Shown here piece after piece: positions 15,848 through 23,575 of a stretch of 25,751 nucleotides of DNA. Source of the DNA: DATJLQ01 sp035509415 (GTDB lineage: Bacteria; Pseudomonadota; Alphaproteobacteria; JACZXZ01). The stretch lies in the NCBI GenBank assembly GCA_035509415.1, contig DATJLQ010000059.1, positions 1 to 25,751 on the forward strand. Reading direction: 5' to 3'. The translations under genes and the position numbers were made by a program. Positions within the stretch are counted from its first letter, which is position 1. Each line of letters starts with the position of its first letter. A model generated the notes under the pieces. The model had not been told where the DNA came from. It made no database searches and saw only the letters and a program-made list of their open reading frames with translations.

Positions 15848-15956
15848 GCGCCGGCGTTGACTTATGTCGGGAAGATTGCGCCAAGAGGATTGGGGGCGCA
15901 ATGGCCGCTGCGGCCGTTGGGCCTGCCAAATCGCATGTCGATCCGCTTACGGCGCG
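15848..15956. repeat. 109-bp direct repeat, copy 1 (left edge of island)
   Basis: Begins GCGCCGGCGTTGACTTATG and ends CGCTTACGGCGCG. It matches 18073-18181 at 107 of 109 positions, in the same orientation; the only differences are in GTTGGGCC versus GTCGAGCC. It contains short inverted repeats (GCGCC...GGCGC; GGCCG-CTG-CGGCC). It lies in the upstream region of dctQ. Reading frames cross both copies, but the copies lie outside the recognisable domains of their neighbours, so it is probably not coding. Confidence 0.95.
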
Positions 15957-16281
15957 GAACCGGTTCTCGGGGATCACCCGGCCTCCTAGGATTGTTCACC
16001 GTGCGATTCCGGCACGCGCAGGCCGGGCCTTTCCATTGGCGCCTGGCGCCCGGATCGTGCGGGGTCCTAGTAGTAAAAGGATGAAGGTCGCCCACAGTTC
16101 ACTGGAACGTAATCAATGGACCGCGTGAGGCATTGCGCGTCTAAATTGGTGAACGGTTACAACGTATTACTACGTTTGATATCTTCCTGCACACAACATA
16201 AAATTTGCCGTAGATGCAAGGTGGTTTATCGCCCATCATTCGGCAGCCGCTCGGCCGAACTAGTCAATTCGGGAGAACATT
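15957..16281 (+). other. non-coding upstream region of the nuclease gene
   Basis: No gene is supported. It starts with the palindrome GAACCGGTTC (15957-15966), stays GC-rich to about 16075, then becomes AT-rich (for example around 16140-16210), where the nuclease promoter should lie. I could not pick a convincing -35/-10 pair. GGGAGA at 16271-16276 is the ribosome-binding site of the ATG at 16282. Confidence 0.5.
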
Positions 16282-17994
16282 ATGTCGAGCTACCCCCTTT
16301 ATTCGATCGATATTCAGCACGAAGGTTTAAACAAGTATCGGCACATCTCGGGACGAGAGCGTGGCGTTGTCGAGCAAAAAGCGCGCGCGCAGCTTGCGGC
16401 GTGGGAAGAGCAATGGGAAACCAAGCAGGCGGCAGCGAGACGGCAGGCTGATCGCAACCAGCGAATGATCCTCAAGGAAGATAAAAAACAAAACGCAATC
16501 AAACGGACCGATGAAGCAGCTCAATCGTTGCAGGCAATGACCAGCATTTTGACTTCCTTTCTAGACGCAGATCTCTTTGTTGACTGGGAAAAATTAAAGG
16601 ATCGCTCGCCGTTTCAAGAGTCTCGCCCTAAGCCGCCAAAGGCGCTCCCGATTCCGCCGATACCTTCGGAGCCAGACGTCAAATTTCCGCCCTTAAAGAA
16701 CATTCTCGATCATCTGCTCCCGTTTCTTTGGAAACGAAAATTGAATGCCGCGACCGCGCGCAAAGAAGCGGCGGAGAAGGTTCATCAAGACAAACTGGCG
16801 GAATGGTCAGTACAGAAAGCGGGTATTGAGAAAGCCAACGAGAACGATCTCACGGCATACCAAGTGACGCTTTCTGAGTGGCAGAGCCGAAGGGACGACT
16901 ACGTGCGCGATCAAAATGAACAACATAACGAGATGGATGCTCTTCGCACTTGCTATCACGAAAGGAATCCTGACGCTGTTCAGGAATATGCCGATATCGT
17001 GTTAGCTCAATCCGAATATCCTGACTTTTGCCCGAAGGAATGCGCAGTGTCGTATGTGCAGGATAGCGGCATTATGGTCGTCGACTATAAGCTGCCGACG
17101 CCTGATAGCTTGCCTACTCTTAAGCAGGTAAAGTACGTTGCCAGCAGAGATCAGTTCGAAGAAGTCCACATTAGACAGAGCGAAGCGAACGGCAATTACG
17201 ATTTGGTAATCTACCAGATTTGTTTGCGAACAATCCACGAGCTCTTCAAGACTGACATTATTCACGCGCTGTCTGCAGTTGTATTCAACGGCTGGGTCAC
17301 ATACATCGATCCGTCAAATGGCAATAAAAATACTGCATGCATCATCACTGTCCAAGCAACGGCCGACGCCTTTAGTAACATCAACCTAAGCCAGGTTGAA
17401 CCTCGGGCGTGTTTTCGATCACTCAAAGGTGTCGGCAGCTCCAAACTCTATGGCCTGGCTGCGGTTGCGCCATTGGTCACGGTCAATAGGGACGACCCCC
17501 GATTTGTTCCCAGTCTCGATGTGGAGGGGCGTCTGGAGGATGGAACGAACGTAGCGTCGATCGGCTGGGAGGAATTTGAGCACCTAATTAGGGAATTATT
17601 TGAGAAGGAATTCTCTAAGGACGGCGGTGAGGTGAAGGTTACGAGAGCGAGTCATGACGGTGGTGTAGATGCAATCGCGTTCGACCCCGATCCGATTCGC
17701 GGCGGCAAGATCGTGATTCAGGCGAAAAGATATACGAACACTGTTGATGTGGCAGCGGTACGTGATCTTTACGGGACAGTTATGAACGAGGGTGCAACTA
17801 AAGGGATACTCGTTACAACCGCTACATTCGGACCGGATGCGTATGCCTTTGCACAGGACAAGCCACTAACGCTCTTAGATGGGGGCAATTTACTGCATTT
17901 GCTCGAACAGCACGGGCACAAGGCGTATATAGACTTATCCGAAGCAAAGCGCCTCAATCCCCAACCACTAGCCCGGACTTTGCCGAAAGGCTGA
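16282..17994 (+). CDS. Mrr-like (PD-(D/E)XK) restriction endonuclease with long coiled-coil N-terminus
   Basis: 570 aa. The last 145 residues form an Mrr_cat-type nuclease domain: helix WEEFEHLIRELFEKEF (from W429), then Asp463 in HDGGVDA and Gln480-x-Lys482 in VIQAKRY, the D-x(16)-Q-x-K core of Mrr enzymes, followed by VAAVRDLYGTVMNEGATKGILVTTATFG. The first 110 residues and about 155-225 are highly charged and predicted coiled coil (AAWEEQWETKQAAARRQADR; NAATARKEAAEKVHQDKLAE), separated by a proline-rich linker (about 113-135). The middle (about 230-420) is not recognised and could sense target DNA or a phage product. Mrr-family proteins cut modified or foreign DNA, so a stand-alone type IV or antiphage role is the likely reading (inference). 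No methyltransferase or second subunit is adjacent. Composition is unlike the neighbours and the gene sits alone between direct repeats. Confidence 0.88.
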   Translation: MSSYPLYSIDIQHEGLNKYRHISGRERGVVEQKARAQLAAWEEQWETKQAAARRQADRNQRMILKEDKKQNAIKRTDEAAQSLQAMTSILTSFLDADLFVDWEKLKDRSPFQESRPKPPKALPIPPIPSEPDVKFPPLKNILDHLLPFLWKRKLNAATARKEAAEKVHQDKLAEWSVQKAGIEKANENDLTAYQVTLSEWQSRRDDYVRDQNEQHNEMDALRTCYHERNPDAVQEYADIVLAQSEYPDFCPKECAVSYVQDSGIMVVDYKLPTPDSLPTLKQVKYVASRDQFEEVHIRQSEANGNYDLVIYQICLRTIHELFKTDIIHALSAVVFNGWVTYIDPSNGNKNTACIITVQATADAFSNINLSQVEPRACFRSLKGVGSSKLYGLAAVAPLVTVNRDDPRFVPSLDVEGRLEDGTNVASIGWEEFEHLIRELFEKEFSKDGGEVKVTRASHDGGVDAIAFDPDPIRGGKIVIQAKRYTNTVDVAAVRDLYGTVMNEGATKGILVTTATFGPDAYAFAQDKPLTLLDGGNLLHLLEQHGHKAYIDLSEAKRLNPQPLARTLPKG

Positions 17995-18072
17995 ATCTGA
18001 ATCCGTCCGAGTGGACGAAAACTTCCCACCTAATTAGTGTTTGCGCTCGGCACCACGGTAGGTTGCCTGCTC

Positions 18073-18181
18073 GCGCCGGCGTTGACTTATGTCGGGAAGA
18101 TTGCGCCAAGAGGATTGGGGGCGCAATGGCCGCTGCGGCCGTCGAGCCTGCCAAATCGCATGTCGATCCGCTTACGGCGCG
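18073..18181. repeat. 109-bp direct repeat, copy 2 (right edge of island)
   Basis: Same orientation as 15848-15956, offset 2,225 bases, two mismatches. Similarity stops abruptly on both sides. It starts 78 bases after the nuclease stop and ends 137 bases before the ATG at 18319. The near-identity of two non-coding copies suggests a recent duplication or ongoing exchange between them. Confidence 0.95.
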
Positions 18182-18318
18182 CGGGCAATCCCCAAGCCTT
18201 GGCCGGGCCCGCGACAACCCCGTGACAATTTGCCGTCCGCTCTCGATCGCGGCTGCGCGCGCGCCGATATGCATAAGGCCGGGGCAAGGTCGCTCGTGTC
18301 GCAACGACGGAGAGACGG

Positions 18319-18771
18319 ATGCCCGCAACCGAAACCCTGCCCCATTCCGATTTGCCGCCGGCCGAATCGCGCCCGGCCGATTCCTACGCTGCGGATTTGC
18401 AGCCCTCGACGAGCCGGCTCCATCCCAAAATCTATCTCGCGATCGTCGTGCTGTTCGCCTGGATGGTCGCGGTCATCACCGGCTTCATCGGCAATGGCTA
18501 TACCGGCCTCGTGTTCACCGTGATTACGGGCCTCGCGCTCATGGCGACGCTCTTGCCCCTGGCGCTGTGGCGCCTCTGGCGCCACGATCACGCGGCCGAG
18601 GCCAGGACGGGCACGCTCCGCAACTGGCTCGCGGGCGATCTCGAGACCTGGCAGTCGCGCCTCTCGGGGAAAGAGTCCATGGTCGAGATTCTGACCGTGC
18701 CCGCGGCCGCGGCGCTCGGCATGACCGTGCTGATGATCGTCTACCACCTCGACAAGCTGGGCGCGATCTAA
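18319..18771 (+). CDS. small membrane protein of unknown function
   Basis: 150 aa, not recognised. A polar Pro/Ser/Ala/Asp-rich N-terminal tail of about 38 residues precedes three hydrophobic helices: IYLAIVVLFAWMVAVITGFIG, YTGLVFTVITGLALMATLLPLALW and VEILTVPAAAALGMTVLMIVYHL. A polar loop with basic and Trp residues (RLWRHDHAAEARTGTLRNWL) lies between helices 2 and 3. The ATG follows GGAGAGACGG, a good ribosome-binding site. Codon use matches the GC-rich host. The second copy of the 109-bp repeat lies upstream, so its promoter region may have been altered by the island; the phosphoesterase gene follows 178 bases later on the same strand. Confidence 0.75.
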   Translation: MPATETLPHSDLPPAESRPADSYAADLQPSTSRLHPKIYLAIVVLFAWMVAVITGFIGNGYTGLVFTVITGLALMATLLPLALWRLWRHDHAAEARTGTLRNWLAGDLETWQSRLSGKESMVEILTVPAAAALGMTVLMIVYHLDKLGAI

Positions 18772-18949
18772 GGCGCCCACGCCACGCGGGGGCGAACGCG
18801 TCTCGACGCGCGCCGCCGCCCGCGTCCTTCCTTGCATCCCGCAAGCCTCGGGCCGGCAAGGGAAAAACGTTCGGCCACCATTGGTTAACGAATGCGTCAC
18901 ACGACTGTGCTAGGTGGAAGCCCCGATCCTGGAACCGTTGGGGACTCCC

Positions 18950-20635
18950 ATGACACGCCGCTCGCTCCCGCTCTTCGCCGCAGCCGCGCTGCTGCTCGCC
19001 GCCGCGGCACCCGTTTTCGCCGCCGAGATGCCGCCCAAGGGCATGGTCGCGGCCGACAGGCTTCCGACCGCGACGCCGATCAAGCACGTCGTGATCATCT
19101 TCAACGAGAACGTCTCGTTCGACCATTATTTCGCGACCTACCCGGAAGCGACCAACCCGCCGGGCGAGCCCGCATTCCACGCGCTCGCCGGAACGCCCAA
19201 GGTCGACAACCTCGCGAACGCCAATCTCCTCACCGACAACCCGAACTTCACCAACAAGGCGAACGGCGCCGCCGCGGCCGAGCCGTTCCGCCTCGACCGC
19301 ACCCAGGCCAACACGGCCGACCAGAACCACGCCTACACCGCCGAGCAGCAGGCCTATGACGGCGGCAAGATGGACCTGTTTCCGAAATTCACCGGCAAGG
19401 GCAGCGCCGGCGGCGCCGGCGCCTTCGGCACCAAGGGCCAGGTGATGGGTTATTTCGACGGCAACACGGTGATGGCGATGTGGCAATACGCCCAGCACTT
19501 CGCCATGAGCGACAATGCCTACACCGACACCTACGGCCCCTCGACCCCGGGTGCCCTCGAGGTGATTTCGGGCCAGACCGACGGCGTCAGGATCGTCGCG
19601 ACCGCGAAGAAGCCCTCGACCGTCGCCGCGCCGAGCTTCTACATTCGAGACGGCCAAGGCGGGATCGCCATGATCAACGACGTCGATCCCGGCTACGATG
19701 TCTGCTCGAACCCGAAGGAGCAGGCGATGATGGAGGGCCGCAACATCGGCGATCTCCTCAACTTCCGGCATGTGAGCTGGGGCGGCTTCATGGGCGGCTT
19801 CGACCTCGCCCTCGCCGACGCCAACGGGACCACGGGCTGCAAGCGCAGCACCCAATCGGCGGTGGTGGGCCAGGCGGTGGTCGACTACATCCCGCACCAC
19901 GACTGGTTCCAGTACTACAAGTCGACCGCGAACCCGAAGCACGAGCGCCCGAGCTCGATCGCCGCGATCGGCTACAGCGTCGAAGCGAACGGCAAGACGC
20001 GCGATCCCGCGAACCACGAATACGACCTCAAGGACTTCTACGCCGCGGTGAAGGCGGGCAATTTCCCGGCCGTCTCCTACATCAAGCTGCCCGCCTACCA
20101 GGACGGCCACGCCGGCTACTCCGATCCGCTCGACGAGCAGGACGGCACGGTGAGCCTGATCGACTTCCTCGAGCAGCAGCCCGACTGGAAGACGACCGCC
20201 GTCATCGTCACCTGGGACGATTCCGACGGCTGGTACGATCACGCCTTCGCGAAGGTGACCAATCCCTCCTTCGACAAGGACGCGGACCAGCTCGACGGGC
20301 CCGGGAAATGCGGCGCCGGAATGCCCATTCCCGGCATTCACGGGAAGCCGGTCGACGGCCGTTGCGGCCCCGGCACGCGCCTCCCCTTCATGGTGATCTC
20401 GCCCTGGGCCAAGGCCAACTATGTGAGCCACCGCCGCATCTCGCTCGCTTCGGTGGTACGCTTCATCGAGGACAATTGGCTGCGCGGCCATCGCCTCGGA
20501 GGGGGCTCGTTCGACGCCCACAGCGGCTCGATCTACGACATGTTCGACTTCCACAAGGGGCCGGTGAACGCGGTGCTCTATCTCGACCCGGCGACCGGTG
20601 CGCCGGTCGCGACGCCGCCCAAGCGCGCCGACTGA
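18950..20635 (+). CDS. secreted phosphoesterase (phospholipase C / acid phosphatase AcpA family)
   Basis: 561 aa, exported: a Sec signal (RRSLPLFAAAALLLAAAAPVFA) with likely cleavage before AEMPP. The mature enzyme opens with HVVIIFNENVSFDHYFATYP, the metal-binding signature of the PF04185 phosphoesterase family, and later has TPGALEVISGQTDG and VTWDDSDGWYDHAF, equivalent to the WDExGGxYDH block. These enzymes hydrolyse phosphate mono- or diesters, including phospholipids, in the periplasm or outside; phospholipase C and acid phosphatase cannot be told apart here. The ATG at 18950 is preferred to 18914 since it starts directly at the signal peptide and has a GGGG stretch upstream. It ends four bases before the cytochrome c peroxidase start, so the two are probably one operon. 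Confidence 0.88.
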   Translation: MTRRSLPLFAAAALLLAAAAPVFAAEMPPKGMVAADRLPTATPIKHVVIIFNENVSFDHYFATYPEATNPPGEPAFHALAGTPKVDNLANANLLTDNPNFTNKANGAAAAEPFRLDRTQANTADQNHAYTAEQQAYDGGKMDLFPKFTGKGSAGGAGAFGTKGQVMGYFDGNTVMAMWQYAQHFAMSDNAYTDTYGPSTPGALEVISGQTDGVRIVATAKKPSTVAAPSFYIRDGQGGIAMINDVDPGYDVCSNPKEQAMMEGRNIGDLLNFRHVSWGGFMGGFDLALADANGTTGCKRSTQSAVVGQAVVDYIPHHDWFQYYKSTANPKHERPSSIAAIGYSVEANGKTRDPANHEYDLKDFYAAVKAGNFPAVSYIKLPAYQDGHAGYSDPLDEQDGTVSLIDFLEQQPDWKTTAVIVTWDDSDGWYDHAFAKVTNPSFDKDADQLDGPGKCGAGMPIPGIHGKPVDGRCGPGTRLPFMVISPWAKANYVSHRRISLASVVRFIEDNWLRGHRLGGGSFDAHSGSIYDMFDFHKGPVNAVLYLDPATGAPVATPPKRAD

Positions 20636-20639
20636 CGGG

Positions 20640-22028
20640 ATGATGGGCCGCGGCGCGCGTTGGCCGATCGCGGGCGCGGGGCTGCTTCTGGCCCTGGCCG
20701 GCATCAGCCTCGTCGCCGCGGCCCAAAGCCCGATCGGCCTTGGCGCCTGGCTCGACCATCCGCTCGCGAGCCTCGAGCTGGCCCAAGGCGAGAATCCCTA
20801 TCCCGTCCGCCTGGTGCGCCCGAAATCGGGCCCGCTTTCGGCCATGGCGCAGCTCGGGCGCGATATTTTCTACGACGCGAGCCTGTCCGCCTCGGGGAAG
20901 CTCGCTTGCGCGAGCTGCCATAGTCCGAAGCATCATTACGGGCCGCCCAACGACTTGCCCGCGTTCCTGGGCGGGCCGGAATTGAAGAGCCAGGGCACGC
21001 GCGCGGTGCCGTCCCTCATGTATCTCGAGCGCGATCCCGCTTTCACCGTCGGCCCCGACGACGAGGAGAACGAGACCGCGACGCTCTCCACCATGATCGC
21101 CGCGAGCCAGGGTGCCGCGCGCACGCAAAAGACCGCGAAGGACACGGCCCAGACGGCGGTCAATCTCGTGCCCCAAGGCGGGCTGTTTTGGGATGGGCGC
21201 GTCGACACGTTGCAGGACCAGGCGATCTTTCCGCTCCTCAACCCGCTCGAGATGGATAACGGCTCGGCCGACCAGGTGGTGGCGAAGCTCGCGCGCGCCC
21301 CCTACGCGACGCTGTTCACCGAGCTGTTCGGGCCCACGATCTTCAAGGACAAGCGCCTCGCTTTGTCCGAGGCCCTGTTCGCGGTCGCGCGTTACGAGAT
21401 CGAGGAGCCGAGCTTCCATCCCTATACGAGCAAATTCGACTATTGGCTCGAGGGCAAGGCCGCGTTCACGCCCGAGGAGCTGCGCGGCTACATCCTGTTC
21501 AACGATCCGGACAAGGCGAATTGCGGCGGCTGCCACGTCGACCAGCCGGGGAAGGACGGGCTGCCGCCCCTCTTCACCGACCATCAGTTCGAAGCGCTCG
21601 CCGTGCCGCGCAATGCCGACCTCGCGGTCGATCGCGACCCCGCTTATCACGATCTCGGGATTTGCGGGCCGCTCCGCGCGGACATGGCGAAGGAGACGCA
21701 ATATTGCGCGCTCTTCACCACGCCCACCTTGCGCAACGTCGCGACGCGCCACGTGTTCTTCCATAACGGCGTCTATCACACGCTGCAGCAGGTGATGGAC
21801 TTCTACGATTTCCGCGACACGCAGCCGGGGAAAATCTATCCGCGCGGGCCCGACGGCAAGATCGCGAAATACGACGACGTGCCGCGCCGATTCTGGGCCA
21901 ACGTCGACGTGACCGACCCGCCCTTCGACAGGAAGCTCGGCGAGACGCCCGCCATGACGCCCGACGAGGAGCGCGACATCATCGCCTTCCTCGGTACCCT
22001 CACCGACGGCTACACGCCCGCGAAGTAA
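20640..22028 (+). CDS. di-heme cytochrome c peroxidase / MauG-family protein
   Basis: 462 aa, periplasmic: an N-terminal hydrophobic signal or anchor (WPIAGAGLLLALAGISLVAA) and two c-type heme sites, CASCH (Cys90-His94) and CGGCH (Cys295-His299), the paired arrangement of bacterial CcpA/MauG proteins. Other family blocks: LGRDIFYDASLSASGKLACASC, GLFWDGRVDTLQDQAIFPLLNPLEM, and FTTPTLRNVATRHVFFHNGVYHTL. At over 460 residues it is longer than standard CcpA (about 320-350), as in many MauG-like relatives, so peroxide reduction and oxidation of another protein or small substrate are both possible. ATG 20640 is followed directly by a second ATG at 20643. It is coupled to the phosphoesterase gene; the joint function is unknown. 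Confidence 0.9.
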   Translation: MMGRGARWPIAGAGLLLALAGISLVAAAQSPIGLGAWLDHPLASLELAQGENPYPVRLVRPKSGPLSAMAQLGRDIFYDASLSASGKLACASCHSPKHHYGPPNDLPAFLGGPELKSQGTRAVPSLMYLERDPAFTVGPDDEENETATLSTMIAASQGAARTQKTAKDTAQTAVNLVPQGGLFWDGRVDTLQDQAIFPLLNPLEMDNGSADQVVAKLARAPYATLFTELFGPTIFKDKRLALSEALFAVARYEIEEPSFHPYTSKFDYWLEGKAAFTPEELRGYILFNDPDKANCGGCHVDQPGKDGLPPLFTDHQFEALAVPRNADLAVDRDPAYHDLGICGPLRADMAKETQYCALFTTPTLRNVATRHVFFHNGVYHTLQQVMDFYDFRDTQPGKIYPRGPDGKIAKYDDVPRRFWANVDVTDPPFDRKLGETPAMTPDEERDIIAFLGTLTDGYTPAK

Positions 22029-22051
22029 GGCGCCGGTTAGCCCGCGTCCGG

Positions 22052-22085
22052 CAAGTCCGCGCGCAACAAGTCCGCGCCCAACAAG
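22052..22085. repeat. 15-bp tandem repeat, 2.3 copies
   Basis: CAAGTCCGCGCGCAA (22052-22066), CAAGTCCGCGCCCAA (22067-22081, one mismatch) and a partial CAAG follow the peroxidase stop by about 25 bases, in the 304-base gap before the MFS gene. Confidence 0.75.
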
Positions 22086-22115
22086 AGCTTGCATCGGACG
22101 GGCGGCAAGGCGCTC

Positions 22116-22185
22116 GTGTGGCGAAGCCGAAATTCGCCGCATCCCGGGGCACGGCCACGAGCGAATTTCGGATTCCGCGCCACAC
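22116..22185. repeat. imperfect inverted-repeat element 1
   Basis: GTGTGGCG (22116-22123) pairs with CGCCACAC (22178-22185), and CGAAATTCGC (22128-22137) with GCGAATTTCG (22161-22170), around a 23-base loop. Aligned end to end, the arms (22 and 25 bases) differ by one mismatch and a three-base indel. It could act as a terminator for the peroxidase operon, but its size and AT-rich inner arm look more like a dispersed palindromic element. Confidence 0.8.
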
Positions 22186-22202
22186 TGGCAATTTATTGAA
22201 TT

Positions 22203-22278
22203 TAGTGCGGTATTCGGATTTGAAGTTCCCAAGCGTGAATGCCATCGAAACGTTAGGAACTTCAAATCCACCGCACTA
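22203..22278. repeat. imperfect inverted-repeat element 2
   Basis: TAGTGCGGT (22203-22211) pairs with ACCGCACTA (22270-22278) and GGATTTGAAGTTCC (22216-22229) with GGAACTTCAAATCC (22256-22269), around a 26-base loop. The arms are identical except for a four-base ATTC present only on the left. It lies 17 bases after element 1 and has the same architecture with unrelated arm sequence. Upstream position relative to the MFS gene (ATG 22333) would allow a regulatory role. Confidence 0.9.
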
Positions 22279-22332
22279 GGATGCGCCCGAAGCGTCCCTT
22301 CGCCCGAGACCCCGCGACCGTTCGGCCCCGCC

Positions 22333-23562
22333 ATGTCCGCCTCATCGATCCCCCCGCCCGCGGCGCAAGGAAATGCGGCCCTCGCGGTCACCCTCGCGAT
22401 CCAGTCCCTCGGCGCGGGGGCGCTTTTGACCGGGCCCGTGCTGGCGCCGCTCGCCGCACCCGACATCGGCGTCGAGGCCCATCTGATCGGCGTCTACGTC
22501 GCCGCCTCCTATCTCTGCGCCTCGGTCGCGAGCCTCATGAGCGGCGGAATCATGGGTCGCCTCGGCCCGCTACGCGCGAGCCAATTGGGCCTCGTGCTGT
22601 GCGCGCTCGGCCTCGCCCTCGGGACGCTCGACACGCCGGCGAGCGCGCTCGCCTCGGCGGCGCTGGTGGGCTTCGGCTACGGGCCGATCACGCCCTCCTC
22701 GTCCCAGATCCTGATCCGCACCACCGCACCCCAGCGGCTCAACCTGGTCTTCTCGTTGAAGCAGACCGGTGTGCCCATCGGCGGCGCGCTCGCGGGCGCG
22801 GTGCTGCCGAGCCTGGCCGAGGCGATCTCGTGGCACGGTGCGGCCCTCGCGACGGCCGCGGTGTGCCTCGTCGTCGCACTCGCCGCGGAGCCGCTGCGGA
22901 AGGCGCTCGATACCGGCCTCGAGCGCCAGCGGCTTTTCTCGTTCGCGCGCACCTTCGGCCCGCTCGCGGGCGTGATGCGCGCGCCCATGCTGCGCCTCCT
23001 CGCCTTCACCGCCTTTACCTATGCGGGCATGCAGATGGCGATGACGTCGTTCCTCGTGACTTATCTGAGCGACCGGCTCGGCATGTCGGTGCCGCTCGCG
23101 GGGGCGGTTCTCTCGGCCGCCCTCGTGGGCGGAATCGTGGGGCGCATCCTGTGGGGCTATCTCGCGGACGGGATCGTCGATCCCTTGCGGCTCCTGGGCG
23201 TGCTCGGCCTGATCATGTCGGCTTGCGCGGTGCTGGTGGGCCTGTTCACGCCCGCCTGGCCGCTCGCCGCGATCGTCGCGATCGTGGTCGCCTACGGCGC
23301 CACCGCGATCTCGTGGAACGGCGTCCAGCTCGCCCAGGTCGCGCGCTTTTCGCCCCCCGGCCGCGCGGGCGAAACCACCGGCGCCACCACCTTCGTCACG
23401 TTCCAGGGCGTGGCCCTGGTTCCGTTCGCCTTCAGCCTGATCTTGGGCTCGATCGGGAGCTATTTCGTCGCCTATAGCGGCGCCGCCGTGCTCACGCTCG
23501 CGAGCGGCATCGCCTATCTTGTCGCGGCACGGCGCGCGTCGAGGGCGACGGCGTCGCGATAA
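22333..23562 (+). CDS. MFS transporter
   Basis: Major facilitator superfamily protein, 409 aa, twelve predicted helices. The loop 2-3 motif is present in degenerate form (GGIMGRLGPLRASQLG), helix 4-5 reads PSSSQILIRTTAPQRLNLVFSLKQTGVPIGGALAGAVLP, and the second half repeats the pattern (GGIVGRILWGYLADGIVDPLR). The PQRLNLVFSLKQTGVPIGGAL segment resembles the motif C-like region of antiporters and CynX-type carriers. The substrate is unknown. The ATG at 22333 lacks a clear ribosome-binding site. It converges on the SNase-fold gene with only 13 bases between the stops. Confidence 0.88.
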   Translation: MSASSIPPPAAQGNAALAVTLAIQSLGAGALLTGPVLAPLAAPDIGVEAHLIGVYVAASYLCASVASLMSGGIMGRLGPLRASQLGLVLCALGLALGTLDTPASALASAALVGFGYGPITPSSSQILIRTTAPQRLNLVFSLKQTGVPIGGALAGAVLPSLAEAISWHGAALATAAVCLVVALAAEPLRKALDTGLERQRLFSFARTFGPLAGVMRAPMLRLLAFTAFTYAGMQMAMTSFLVTYLSDRLGMSVPLAGAVLSAALVGGIVGRILWGYLADGIVDPLRLLGVLGLIMSACAVLVGLFTPAWPLAAIVAIVVAYGATAISWNGVQLAQVARFSPPGRAGETTGATTFVTFQGVALVPFAFSLILGSIGSYFVAYSGAAVLTLASGIAYLVAARRASRATASR

Positions 23563-23575
23563 CGCTTGGGAAAGA

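Larger units (their letters stand above)
15957..18072. mobile_element. putative nuclease-gene island between direct repeats
   Basis: Segment bounded by the two 109-bp direct repeats. From about 16075 to 18050 the DNA is clearly more AT-rich than the flanks and holds one gene. Removing it plus one repeat copy would leave a single 109-bp sequence between divergent dctQ and the 18319 gene, a normal intergenic layout, so the island looks inserted with duplication of, or recombination at, that sequence. No integrase, transposase or tRNA is present, so it could not move by itself. The first 115 bases inside the left repeat are still GC-rich, so the compositional edge does not coincide exactly with the repeat there. 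Confidence 0.6.

Noticed and set aside
15848..15956. tRNA-associated attachment site
   Set aside because: I could not fold a cloverleaf or find a tRNA 3' end in or next to either copy, and no integrase gene is present.
15848..15977. Extension of dctQ to an ATG at 15977 through the 109-bp repeat
   Set aside because: The extra N-terminal residues come from the repeat, lack DctQ character, and the same peptide appears at the second repeat with no DctQ following. A GTG at 15815 with a good ribosome-binding site is preferred.
15957..18072. Insertion sequence or transposon
   Set aside because: No transposase and no terminal inverted repeats were seen at the island edges; the flanking sequences are long direct repeats.
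15848..18181. CRISPR array
   Set aside because: There are only two copies of a 109-base repeat separated by a coding gene, with no short regular spacers.
18539..20704. 721-codon minus-strand open frame over the phosphoesterase
   Set aside because: Antisense of a gene with signal peptide and family motifs; composition is typical of a GC-rich shadow frame.
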